Of a stretch of DNA of 64,000 nt, positions 11,931-23,345 are shown one piece after another. The stretch lies in contig NC_061869.1 in NCBI RefSeq assembly GCF_907164915.1, forward strand, positions 45,071,771-45,135,770, given 5' to 3'. The notes below the pieces were generated by a model. The model searched no databases. It was not told where the DNA came from and was given only the letters and a program-made list of their open reading frames with translations. Positions within the stretch are counted from its first letter, which is position 1; the number at the start of each line of letters is the position of its first letter. The stretch is from Impatiens glandulifera. Its lineage: Eukaryota > Streptophyta > Magnoliopsida > Ericales > Balsaminaceae. The position numbers and the translations under genes are program-made.

Positions 11931-13970
11931 AATTAACATTAATAATTACTGTAGTTGCACAAAAATCTTTCAAATCGACTTTTTTTTGTAGTGTATATAA
12001 TTATTTAAAATAATTACATTATTTTACAAAAATGCACTTACCCCAATTGGGAAAATCGAGGACACCCGACACATGGTTTGCAATTGATCCATAAGTTGTC
12101 ATTTCCGGTATCAAAATCCACGTTAAACTCTTGTTGTGGAGAACCTAACCTTATTTTGGTATAATATAACTTATAAGAATAAAGTTTCATATTTTGTAGT
12201 TCCCGACACTTCCTTCCAACATTCTATTGTGACGTTTGTGGTCTAAGTTTCACATTTTGTAGTTCCACCTCATTTGTTGGGAATGTTCTCTCCAAATTTA
12301 TAATTTTGTTCGGGATTCTATCAGTACTACTTTCAACATACCACAAAGTCAGCGGTAAAAATTAAGATCCCAATGAGCAAAAATCCATTAATAGTTGCTA
12401 TTTTTTAAACCTGTAAACCTCTAAATTTTTTAGAATTGCGACACATCATCAAACTAAATAGACACCATTAAAATTAGTTATAAATCTAACAAAATACACT
12501 AGACCAGACAAATGTCTATTCTTGACTTGATTTCCTAACTAGAATCATTATAATTTTGGCACACATTTAACACGTTTTGGAACGTTTAACGTGTTTTGAC
12601 ATGTTTAACGGTACATTTAACACGTTTTGGCACTTTTGACACATTTTGGCATGTTCAATATGTTTTTGACATGTTTAACGTGTTTTGGCTTGTTTAACAT
12701 ACTTTCGAACATCAAACGTGCCAAAATATGTTATATATGCCAAAAATGTGTTAAACATGCCTAAACGTGTTAGACGTGTTAAATTTATTAAAAACGTGTT
12801 AAATTTATTAAAAACATATTAAACATGTAAAAAACATATTAAATGTGCCAAAACGTGAAAAATGTTAAGTATATCAAAAACGTGTTAAACGTGTCAAAAG
12901 CATGATAAACGTGTTTAATATGTTAAAAACGTGTTAAACGTGTCAAAAACATGAAAACGTGTTAAACGTGTCAAATATATGAAAAACTTGTTAAACGTGT
13001 CAAAACGTGAAAAACGTGACAAAACGTGAAGTAGGTGTGAAAACGTGTTAAACGTGTCAAAACGTGAAAACGTGTTAAAAATGTCAAAAACATGTTAAAC
13101 ATGTCAAAAATATATTAAACATGTCATAAACGTGAAAAACGTGTTAAACGTGTCAAAAACGTGTTAAAAATGTGTTAAACGTGTTCAACATGTAAAAAAC
13201 ATGTTAAATGTGCCAAAAACGTGAAAACATGTTAAACATGTGAAATTGTGTTAAACGTGTTTAAAACGTGTTAAACGTGTCAAAAACGTGCAAAACGTAT
13301 TAAACGTGTCAAACACGTGTTAAACGTGCTAAAAACGTGTTAAACGTGCCAAAAACATGAAAATAAATTATCGTAGTTGCACAAAAATCTTTCAAATGGA
13401 CTGTTTTTTGTAGTGTATATAATTATTTAAAATAATTACATTATTTTTAAAAAATGCACTTACCCCAATTGGGAAAATCGAGGACACCCGACACATGGTT
13501 TGCAATTGATCCATAAGTTGTCACTTCCGGTATCAAAATCCACGTTAAACTCTTGTGGTGAAGAACCTAACCTTATTTTGATATAATATAACTTATAAGA
13601 ATAAAGTTTCATATTTTGTAGTTCCCGACACATCCTTCCAACATTCTACTGTGACGTTTGTGGTCTCCAAGTTTCATATTTTGTAGTTTCACCTCATTTT
13701 TTGGGAATGTTCTCTCCAAATTTATAATTTTGTTCGGGATTCTATCAGTACTACTTTCAACATACCACGAAGTCAACGGTGAAAATTAAGATCCCAATGA
13801 GCAAAAATCCATTAATAGTTACTATTTTTTAAACCTGTAAACCTCTAAATCTTTTAGAATTGCGACACATCATCAAACTAAATAGACTCCATTAAAATTA
13901 GTTCTAAACCTAACAAAATACACTGGACCAGACTAATGTCTATTCTTGGCTTGATTTCCTGACTAGAATC
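11084..13970 (+). repeat. 1.45-kb direct tandem duplication
   Basis: 11084-12549 and 12550-about 13970 are two copies of the same block. Each starts 'ataattttggcacacattt', runs through the opposed short-repeat arrays and the GTAGTG terminus (11988 and 13410), and ends with the same 500-bp unique segment ('cccaattgggaaaatcgagg' to 'gactagaatcatt'). The copies differ by substitutions and about 45 bp of net indels, mostly in the array. The second array occupies about 12557-13357. Confidence 0.9.
11975..11993. mobile_element. CACTA-like terminal inverted repeat (right end), copy 1
   Basis: The string ends TTTTTTTTGTAGTG, the complement of CACTACAAAAAA, the hallmark terminus of plant CACTA elements. 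It lies right after the short-repeat array. A left terminus starting CACTAC was not found upstream. Confidence 0.55.
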
Positions 13971-13979
13971 ATTTATTTT

Positions 13980-15140
13980 ATTCAACCATGTCAAATATTT
14001 AAATAATACTAATTCATAAATAATTATTTACTAAAATATTATTAATTTCAGAGCAAAGTGACTCAAATACTATTTTATTTTAAATATAAATTTTATATTT
14101 ATTTAAATCAAACTAAAGACCATATAAGAAATTGTATATTATATTAGGGTGAATATATGGTAAGAAAAATATATATATAAAAAATAACAAAATTAAATGA
14201 GTTTTATTTATTTATGAGACTGAAAAACAATTCATAGAATTTATGAAAATCATATATAACATAGGAAATAGTTTTGTTTTTTCATTTTTTTAGAAAATTA
14301 TACTATGGAGATTTAGCAGAGATATGCATACAATTCTTATAAGATAATTATTTTTGGTGAGTACATATTATGATTTTTTCTATAACATAACATTTAATAT
14401 GAATAATATTTTAATTATATATATTTATGTAATTGATCAATTTTATTTTCTTGTACAAGTTTTTTTCTTTCAAAATATATACGGTTATGATTCTAATTAA
14501 TTACATTAATTATTTATATTAATTTGAACTTCATATTAATTTAGAAAGAAAAAGAGATATAATTACCTGAAGAAATTAAGTAGAAGATGGTGAACAGAAG
14601 TGTGGAAAAGCACGATGGGAAGAAACTAAGCCTCTCCCTCTCCCTCTCCCTCTCCCTCTCCCTCTCCCTCTCCCTCTCCCTCTCCCTCTCCTAGCCATAA
14701 TGAAACGTTTGGTGTACATAATATATTTTTAAAGTAATTGTTACAAATATGGAAGTGATAAATTGGGCAATCTATTCATTAATAATTAACATCCTACTAT
14801 AAATCTTTTAGGATTGATGTGTGAAAGTGTGTGGATTTATGTTCTTTTTATGAGAAAATTGCACTAGTTAGCCTCATTTTTAAGGAGTTCTTTGAAATTT
14901 CATTATGAATTGTTATTTCAAATTAAGGTTCACATAACTTGTGAATTTTGTATTCATTTTGTACAACATTTGACTTCAAAGCAACCTATTATATGTGTTC
15001 AAAAGAACATGCCTAAATAAGAGGGTTTGTTATATTTTACAAGTCACGTCTACTAAGTGTATTTCAAAGTGAGAGCATGTAATTATTATATTTTACCAAA
15101 ATTAATTTATGACGCTACTTTTTCTTTATTAAATTTATAC
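13980..15140. other. AT-rich gene-free stretch
   Basis: Apart from the CTCCCT satellite at 14631-14691, nothing recognisable was found. No coding frame of note. Confidence 0.6.
14631..14691. repeat. (CTCCCT)n satellite
   Basis: About ten uninterrupted hexamers of CTCCCT. The same hexamer forms a larger array at 21628-21768. Confidence 0.95.
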
Positions 15141-15149
15141 CATCCGTTG

Positions 15150-15415
15150 TCAACTTTAATTTATTGGTGAAATTGGAATAAATTATAAAACAAAAATTGT
15201 TAAAATTAGAATAAATTTAGACCAAAATTTGATAACATTAGAATAAATTTAGACCAAAATTTGATATCTATCATAATTAAGACATTTAGTTCAACCAGTT
15301 CCATTAAATTGAGACTATCCGTTCTCAACTTTAATTTATCGGTAAAATTGGAATAAATTATTGAAACAACATTAAATAGTTGAGAAAAATTAAATTATTT
15401 AAATTAGAAAGAAAA
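15150..15415 (+). repeat. Dispersed repeat, copy A (related to 21771-21970)
   Basis: The block from 'tttattggtgaaatt' through 'gacatttagttcaaccagt' to 'aaattatttaaattaga' recurs at 21771-21970 with substitutions and one internal length difference. It is AT-rich and noncoding. Confidence 0.8.
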
Positions 15416-15593
15416 TAAAATTTGTTAATGTAATCTTAAATTGTAAAGGGTATTATCACGATTTTTAACCCAATTTTTTAAAATTTGCAGGAGTTTTTTC
15501 TAACTTAAACTCAATAGCAAGATAAATAACTATAAAAATAAATTAAGAAATAATCTAGAACAAATGAAACAAATGATTTAGAACAACAATTAG

Positions 15594-15950
15594 TTGAATA
15601 CTATAAGAAAATAGTGTATTTTCCACGGAATTTATCGACAAAATTTCAGACGAATAAATAATTTGCGACGCTATTTTCATCTAAATAATTTTTTTGCAAA
15701 TATGTGTATCGCTAATACTTCGACGGTTGAGATGTTAGTCGGAATGTTTTTGCGACGAATTTTCCTTCTTTAAGTACTTTTCGACGAATTTTTTGATAAA
15801 TATTAGCGACATAGTTTATAATGATATTTTGGCGCAATTTTTGACAAAATTTCCTACTAAACAATAATTTTTTTTAATTATTTTCGAAATTTATTCTTAC
15901 TATTTTGTTCATCACAACTTATTCATAAAAAAATCCGTCGCAAATCTTTT
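15594..15950. mobile_element. CACTA-like left terminus with GCGAC subterminal motifs
   Basis: 'actataagaaaatagtg' near 15598 resembles a mutated CACTACAAGAAAATAGTG terminus. The next 350 bp are crowded with 'ttgcgacg', 'cgacgaattt' and 'tcgacaaaatttc' words in both orientations, as in subterminal regions of plant CACTA elements. No matching right end was identified. Confidence 0.4.
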
Positions 15951-16859
15951 TTTTTTTTAAATTTTTTACCTAATTAATTTTATATTATATTTAAATAAAA
16001 TATAGTAAAACTAAATATTAACAAAAATAAATTCAAAATATACATAAAATAAAATAATAATCAATAATTCATTATCACAAATACATTCTAAGTTTCTTTA
16101 GCACTAAATATATCAACGCAACAGAATAAAAACTTCAATTCTTCAAGCACATATCAACGATAAGTGAACAAAACCTGAAGCTGCAATCAATTTAAATCAA
16201 ATTAAAAATTAATTATAAACACTCTTATAGTACATTCAATTGAACATCAATTAATAGTGAACATCAATTATTAGATCAGCTCGCTCACAATAGAAATAAT
16301 AAATAAGTAATGATAAAATAAATTAAATAAAACTTTAATTTTAAATTAACTTGTTCTCTAATGCATAGAGCTATAAAAAAAAATAATAAATATCATTAGT
16401 GTTTGCTGCAACTAATATAAACAGTTTAATGGTTTATGGCTTTGAAAACAATAAATGGCGAACAAGATCAATTAGAAGATTAACAAAACCTGAAGTCATG
16501 AGAGAATATGCATACTAGTCACCACCATAAAAGGAAATCTTTACCTACAAACCAAATATAATAAAACCAAGTTTAGTGATACAAGATTTTAACATTTTTA
16601 CCAATTTTGAGAACTTGAATTGACACACATGCATTCATTAGCATCCTAAGATATTATTATTATGAATGCATATAGATAAAACAAAAAAGACTTACCTTAT
16701 TCCTAATAGGTTAGGCTAGTTGTGTACCTGAAGTTAGACCAAAAAAAATTAAGCAGACAGTTTTGGTACCAACTTTAGTCATCATGATTATGATCATAAT
16801 CAAACAATTAAATAGAAATAATAAATACTACCAACTTTATTCATCTTGATCATGATTTA

Positions 16860-16965
16860 TTTTCCAAGGTATTGTGCGAGAGGAGGGATGCTTTGAGGTA
16901 GACCTCTAGCTTCAAGGTCTAATCTTGACCTACATTTTTAAGGGCAACATCAACAATATAATCCT
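16860..16965 (-). other. Exon-like segment of unknown origin
   Basis: After a TTTGTGCAG acceptor-like site the minus strand reads DYIVDVALKNVGQD, a stop, and in another frame LEARGLPQSIPPLAQYLGK then stop. It could be the 3' end of the chimeric antisense transcript unit or a third gene scrap. Three CTTCAG/GT donor-like sites (near 16180, 16495 and 16730) lie downstream of it on the same strand. Confidence 0.3.
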
Positions 16966-17033
16966 GCACAAATTAAACAAACAAGAAATAGAGGAGTTAA
17001 ATCAAAATCTCTGGAGTAAATTATCCAAACATA

Positions 17034-18870
17034 TTAATCAAGAACAACAACTTGTACCAAGCAGCAAAAAGCAACATCATAACTGGAAAAGTGTGTGTTT
17101 GTTGAATCAAAAGTAACTGGAAACCTTTGACAGCTTAAAGAACGAGAAGATGATCCTAGCGGAGGAATTCTCATGCACTGGAACCTTTCGCTTTCGGTTC
17201 TGCATAATGGTGATGTCTTTAGCAGCTCCTGCACAATTTGATGATTAGTTGTTGTTGAACAAGAATAGAGTGAAAGGGTGGACGATGATGATAAAGTCGT
17301 TGTCTTTGGCAAAGGGCTGGTGGAAACGAGCTTCGCGAATGATATTATTCCGTGTCGGCATAAGGGGAACACTATTGAACCTGGAGTCTCATTGCCTACA
17401 GTTGAAGTCGTGTTGTTTTTCGAACACGGGTATAGAGCACATTGTGTGCAGAATTCGTGATCACAGCCTTAGAAGTACACAAAAATGAAAAACTATCAAC
17501 TTAAAATGATAAATCTATTGACTATTTCAATTCAACTGCATATTATACATTTGATGCAAAGCATGTAACACCAGAAATAATTCAACATTTTCCATTTGTT
17601 TGAAGGTGGTCCGTACCTTGTGCAGCAACTATAGATTTGTTCTCCAAACAAACGACACATGGATAAACAACACATGTGATAGAATCACTCCTCCATCCGC
17701 ATTCTCTGTCAAAAGAGACAAAATATTTGAATTAAGATTTAAGAACACAATGAGTATGACATTGGAACTAAATTTTGTTTACCTAGCGATCTTGACCATG
17801 CTAAAAAGAGGAAGTGAAAGAAAAGGCAAAAGAATAAGTTGAGGAAGTACAGGTTGTGGCAGTGGTCGGCTAAGGATTTGCTCAAGCCAATCTCTATGCC
17901 ACGATCGCAACACCATCAATGGAGTCAATCGGTTAGAATATTGAAAAAATTGTAAAAAAACAGATTAAAAGACAAACAATAGACATTTACTTACCCGTTT
18001 GCATTTTCAGCTGTCAAATAGGCACCCCATGAAATCAAAATCTGAATATTATCGAAATCAATAAACAATAATTAGATAGAGACCAAATATCAAAACACGC
18101 ACAAACCAGACAACATTGAGCATTTCCAATACAAGCAGCGTAGTGAAGAGGAGTACATCCTGCACTTGTCGCATAATTTGTGATTATAAACTTATCTTAA
18201 GGGAAATACATTAAGCAATAATAAGATGTGATGGATTTATTTACCAATTAAATCAATTGTAGTTCCATCTTCAATAGTAACTTGAGAAACAGTTTCAACA
18301 TGTCCATTAAGTGAAGCCATATGAAGAGCAGTTATAAGAAGATCTATTGATTATCTCATATAATGCCCTATAATACCAACACAAACACAACTCAATTTAA
18401 AAAAAAAAAAAGAAACAAAGCGAGATTACAAATCTTTTGTCAAACTCTGAGTTATTAGAGTCCTCATCATTTGTTGTTGTAGTAAGGATGTCCCAAACAT
18501 TTGGAGAACTGGGAATATAATCTGTGAGAAGGAGGCGAATGCATCGAGAATGTCCATTCAATGCAGCCAAGTGAAGGGCAGTTCCTCCATTCAGATAATC
18601 TACTTTGTGAATCTAATAAGATCATCCTCTGTTAATAATAAGTCAATTCAAACAACATTAATAAATTAACAAGAAATAAATCATACATTGGCCTTGAAGA
18701 GAATCAAAATCTGAACAACCTCCCAATCTCCCAATGCCCATGTTGACAAGCTTGCATCAAATCAGTCTGTTCATTCATCCATCCATTCATAAATTTAGAA
18801 TCACAACGTTCAAATGAATGAAATGATTATTCAAGAACATACATATCCTCTGTAGTTTCTCAAATTAAAA
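17034..18870 (-). pseudogene. XBAT32-like ankyrin/RING E3 ubiquitin ligase, broken copy
   Basis: Nine minus-strand exon-like blocks with splice-like borders follow the order of XBAT32. They are: NLRNYRG (18866-18847); LMQACQHGHWE (18769-18686); [28 protein letters not shown] (18612-18430); YEIINRSS then ITALHMASLNGHVETV..VTIEDGTTIDLIG (18375-18246); CTPLHYAACIGNAQCC (18160-18108); LISWGAYLTAENANG (18041-17996); RSWHRDWLEQIL (17925-17783); ECGWRSDS..PCVVCLENKSIVAAQ (17706-17617); and [34 protein letters not shown] (17470-17034). Damage: an 8-bp tandem duplication (18720-18735) shifts frame in the second block, another frameshift lies near 18340, about ten codons of an ankyrin repeat are missing, and the sixth RING zinc ligand (expected C in CPLC) is F. 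The first exon is absent. XBAT32 itself targets ACC synthases in ethylene control; this copy is unlikely to. Confidence 0.85.
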
Positions 18871-18892
18871 AAGTTAAATGATTTTCATAACG

Positions 18893-18944
18893 CACTACAA
18901 TGTTTGAACCAAGAGGGGCAAGAAGCAGTTTCAATCCAGCCTGC
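18893..18944 (-). pseudogene. HVA22k-like exon fragment
   Basis: On the minus strand, after a splice-acceptor-like TTTTGAAAGAG..GGGCAG context, the segment reads AGLKLLLAPLGSNIVVR. This matches the start of HVA22-like protein k (TB2/DP1 family), where GLRLLL.PLGSNIVIR is strongly conserved. Nothing further of HVA22k follows; within about 25 bp the sequence becomes XBAT32-like (NLRNYRG). It is short, so the call rests on one conserved motif. Confidence 0.55.
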
Positions 18945-19239
18945 CCATTTTTGAAAGAGTATCAGCTACTCTCATATATATATATGTTATCAATAACTTC
19001 TCTTTTAATAAGTCTATATCAAAGTTTTAAATATGATCATACATTTCTACAAATTAACATGAGACAGTGGAATTAGAACTATGAAAACTTCAAATGGTTG
19101 AAATCCTGTCATGTGTGAGTTTGAGGAAGGGGATGAAGTCCCGGTTAGTGTGAAAATAGCGGTTGTGATAGAGGAAGCGCGAGGGATGATGAAGGTCTCG
19201 TGGTTAAATATGGGAACTAAAATTAAAATTAGTTGCGAA

Positions 19240-19326
19240 TCAAGGTAAACTGTTTCCCGGTTAGAACGAAGTTTTGTTATAATTTACAAGTTAATAAAAT
19301 CGATGTTTTATCAAAAATAAAAATTT

Positions 19327-19367
<41 letters not shown>

Positions 19368-21240
19368 TAATCAAAGATTTGATTCCAAATAGATGTCACA
19401 TTATTCTACTGTATTTTAAAGATTTCGTTCTAAATGGAGGTACACATCATTCTAAGGCCGTTTTAATTAAGGATCGGGTTAATTAAAATTAGTTTCAAAA
19501 CAGTGTAAATAACTTATCTCTCAGTTAATTTTAAGTTTTCCAAAAAAAAATCTTAATTAAATAGCACCATCTCCCATGATTATGCCTATTTTTAATTAGA
19601 ACGTATAATATTTAATTAATATGATTTGAACCGACATATCTAGTTTATAAGGTATAATTTTTTTTTAATTTAAAAAAAATAGCACCACACATATTAAATC
19701 TCCCTATTCAATTAAAAAAGTTTTTAGTAAAATTTAATTCATAATATTTAATTTTATATATAAATTTATTCGTGATTTTACTTACTTTCAAATGCTTAAA
19801 AGTTAAAATAGTCTATGTAATGTTTTTTAATTAAAGTAAGTTTTTTAAATATTTTGAAATGAAAATTTTTTAATTTAAAATTTTTAATATTTTGATCAAA
19901 AGTTTTATATCAAAATACAAAGAGACTCAAAATATACATATAATCATGAATACTAAAATTTATTATAAAATAAGATTAACTACTCAATTTTTTCAATAAA
20001 ATTAACATATTTTAGCTCATTACATCATACATAAGATCTTCTTTCAAATAAATATATAGTTGATGTAATTTTTATTTTGACCCAAAAACATATTAAAAAC
20101 TATGATTTCATTTTAAAGGTCAATTAATTTCTTTCTCTGACATATTTTGTAAATTACACAATGTTAATATGGAGAATGAAAGATTAAGTTGATGTGAAAA
20201 TAAGAGTACAAAGAGTAAAATAATTGGACAAATTAAAAGGCCTTTAAATATATTCTTTTTAGTTGTTTGATTTTTTTTATTTCTATTACATCTTTGATAA
20301 TATATTTATTGATTTACTTTTTATAACATAAATTACTTTCATTTCATTTAACTAACTTAAGTAATCTTTTCTCATAATTCTCATAATTTGATTATGATTT
20401 GAATTTTCATGACATGTTTATATAGTAAATTAATAATTAAAAGATTATTATTTCTGAAAATAATCATGTTCTACATTTCCTTAATCCTATAAATATATTC
20501 TCTCTTAAAATTTCATAAAAGCAATATTGTTGTTTACAAACAATCTTACATCTGAGATTTTTTTAAACAAATCTGTGGAGATAAATTTTTTATTTTAATT
20601 GTAAATATTTTATTAAAATTATTTCCAACGTTTCTTGGTATAACATATTCATGCCTATTTCATACTAACCGGAAATATAAATATTAATTAATAATTTGTT
20701 TTTAAAGGATTATTTATAAGGTACAAAATTGTTTGATGTTGGACTGATTTTATTTTAGTTTCTGTAAAGTTTTTTTAGGAAAAAACTACAAAGTTATTGG
20801 CCTATCACTCAACTATTTTTATAAGTATGAATCAGTATCTGCAAACTTTTGATTTTGAAAATAAAAAATTTATCCATCTTAGTAAATCATCATCTGAGTA
20901 GAAAAAAAAAACTTTTGAAAAGCAAGACAGCGTTCATTCAACAGTACCATTCTTAATTACAAATTATTCTCGTTTCTATATTATTCTGAATGTATTATCT
21001 CTTTTTAAACTCATTTATTTAGAAGGTCTAAAGTATTACTAATCGCCTATTTTTAGGGTTTTCATATACATTTTATTATTTTAAAATTGATATTAACAAA
21101 TTAAGTAGAGCTCAACAAAGTTGGATTATTTTACAAGTTACGTTTTTAATCTCAAATTTATTACTTTTATATAAATTTATTGCATGATATTATAAATTAA
21201 TAATTAATTTGTTATTAATATCTTATTTTGAATGATAATA
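19240..21240. other. AT-rich gene-free stretch with (TA)n
   Basis: A (TA)n run occupies 19329-19362. The rest is A/T-rich with no coding pattern or repeat that I recognise. Confidence 0.6.
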
Positions 21241-21245
21241 TTTAA

Positions 21246-21623
21246 TTGAATATAAAGTTTTGACTCACGACTTAGACTTAGTATTTGTGTAAGAAAGACT
21301 CGTAAACAACAACTCGTTAGGTTATGCATTTTTTTCCTTTTTATATGCATACATATAATATATATAATAGACACACAATAGACTCTTCGACTTAGTTATG
21401 TTACTCAGGCACAACAAATCAACGAGCCTAGTTAAAAGAGTCAAATATGTCGCTATATGACTTCTGGGATATGAGAGATGTGTTCTACCGACAAGGGCGA
21501 TCTGAAGGCCGCCGATGTAAGGAGTGCTCTCAGTTGAGATGTCCTCCTTGCCTTCTCTTATGATTCCCTTCCGCATTTCTAAGAGAGCTCACTCAGTGGA
21601 AGAAAGAGTTAACCCTGAGTTAA
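21246..21623 (-). repeat. Exon-like repeat, copy 1
   Basis: About 340 bp is shared with 22503-22842. Within it, minus-strand 21576-21487 reads MRKGIIREGKEDISTES then TPYIGGLQIALVG and meets a GTAGAAC donor-like site, preceded by CTCTTAG (acceptor-like). The high similarity in the GC-richer exon-like part, against a looser flank, suggests a duplicated gene fragment. I do not recognise the protein. Confidence 0.7.
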
Positions 21624-21768
21624 CGAAGTCTCCCTCTCTCCCTCTCCCTCTCTCTCTCAGTAGAAGAAAGAGTTAACCCTGAATTAACGAAGTCTCCCTC
21701 TCTCCTCTCTCTCTCCCTCTCCCTCTCCCTCTCCCTCTCCCTCTCCCTCTCCCTCTCCCTCTCCCTCT
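21594..21768. repeat. Tandem 65-bp duplication and (CTCCCT)n satellite
   Basis: Two near-identical units of 'agaaagagttaaccctga' through 'gaagtctccctctctc' are followed by about twelve CTCCCT hexamers up to 21768. The array abuts exon-like repeat copy 1 on one side and the dispersed repeat (copy B, 21771-21970) on the other. Confidence 0.9.
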
Positions 21769-21770
21769 AA

Positions 21771-21970
21771 TTTATTGGTGAAATTAGAATAAATGTTAAA
21801 ATTAGAATAAATTTAGATAAAAAATTGATATCTATCATAATTAAGACATTTAGTTCAACCAGTTTCATTAAATTTAGACAATCTATTGTCAACTTTAATT
21901 TATCGGTAAAATTGGAATAAATTATAGAAACAACATTAAATAGTTGAGAAAAATTAAATTATTTAAATTA
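21771..21970 (+). repeat. Dispersed repeat, copy B
   Basis: Related to 15150-15415 over its whole length, including 'gatatctatcataattaag' and 'acatttagttcaacc'. Both copies lie downstream of a CTCCCT array, so the satellite and the repeat may belong to one element. Confidence 0.8.
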
Positions 21971-22502
21971 GACCTATTGGAGTTAAGTTAAAGATATAAA
22001 TATTTTTTAATTAAATTTGAATAAATTATATAATTTTAGTCCAAAATTTATATGTACACAATACAATTAATTATATATTATATTATATAATTTTTCTCCT
22101 TTTATATTATATATTAATATTTTTTTATTTTTTTCCATATTATATATAATATATTAATTATATTTTATATAATATATTAGTTGTATTTTTTTATAATATA
22201 TTAGTTGTATTTTTTATACTTTTTGAACCATCCATTTTATATATATGAAGATTTATTTACTAATAATTATTATATATTTAATTTGTATATATATTTATAT
22301 ATTTTTGTTTTTGATAAAACATATAATTAATATTTATTAGTTGCTTTAACTACCTATTCCCGACCACCCGAGGTATATAGGTCGGTACTATGAGATGAGA
22401 GGGAGAGAATTATTGTGTACATATCAGTATTTTAATTAGAAGAGAAGATAAAATTAGTTAGATAACCCCGGCCTGATGTTATACGTGGATCCGCCCTGTT
22501 TA

Positions 22503-22842
22503 TGTGACTCAAGATTTAGTATTTGGTTAGAAAACAGCTCATTATGCATTTTTATTTTACTTTTTTACATGCATACATGTATTTAAAATATATAATGTAC
22601 ACACAATAGATTCTTCGACTTGGTTATGTTACTTAGGCACAACAAATCAACAAGTCTAGTTAAAAGAGTCAAATATGTCGTCTATATGACTTCCGGGGTA
22701 AGAGAGAGGTGTTTTACCGACAAGGGCGATCTGAAGGCCGCCGATGTAAGGAGTGCTCTCAGTTGAGATGTCCTCCTTGCCTTCTCTTATGATCACCTTC
22801 CCCATTTCTAAGAGAGCTCACTCAGTGGAAGAAAGATTTAAC
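22503..22842 (-). repeat. Exon-like repeat, copy 2
   Basis: Direct repeat of copy 1. The exon-like part reads MGKVIIREGKEDISTEST then PYIGGLQIALVG and ends at GTAAAAC, a better donor than in copy 1. The ninety-base core is almost unchanged between copies. Confidence 0.7.
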
Positions 22843-23099
22843 CCTGAGTTTTTTTCCTATGTTCAAATATCACACAACATCGCTTGTAAAAGGGACATAT
22901 CGTCATCCTCATTTTCGAATTTCAACACGTAAATATATAGGTGTATAGGTAGCGTCGCACAACCTCATAGAGCTCATGTAAGTCGAAGAAGACAAAACAT
23001 TGTGTCTTTAATACTCGTATAAGTGTAAAATATATTTTTTTAAATGAATGACCAAAATATTATTTTCAAGTTAAACATCAAATGTCCCAATCAAAGTCA

Positions 23100-23345
23100 T
23101 TCAAAAAACTATAAACGTTTAAAACATGCTCCCTCTGAAAGATGCCTCCTCAACTGTGTATCGATCGAAAGGCAGGGCGGCCCCCAACCTTTGGAGGTGA
23201 TTTTCGAATTTTTAGAAATAAATATAAAATCTCTCTTGTAGCTAGAATTTTTCATTATTCTCAGCAACACTGAGCTCACCTCCACTGACAAATTCAAAAT
23301 CCAAACTGAAGTCATTCGACTTAGAATCTTGTAGCTAGAGTTTTC
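23100..23345 (-). other. Exon-like fragment, unidentified
   Basis: Minus strand from about 23335 reads DSKSNDFSLDFEFVSGGEL then SVAENNEKF and a stop. The acidic FEFVSGG motif vaguely recalls plant DUF1645 proteins, but the match is too short to call. A 'cttgtagctaga' word is repeated at both ends of the fragment. The following 23350-24690 is AT-rich and holds nothing I recognise. Confidence 0.3.

Noticed and set aside
11450..12013. Reading frames of alternating KHVKHVLNV/LTRFHVFDTF type
   Set aside because: Periodic translation of the ACGTGTTAA short repeat.
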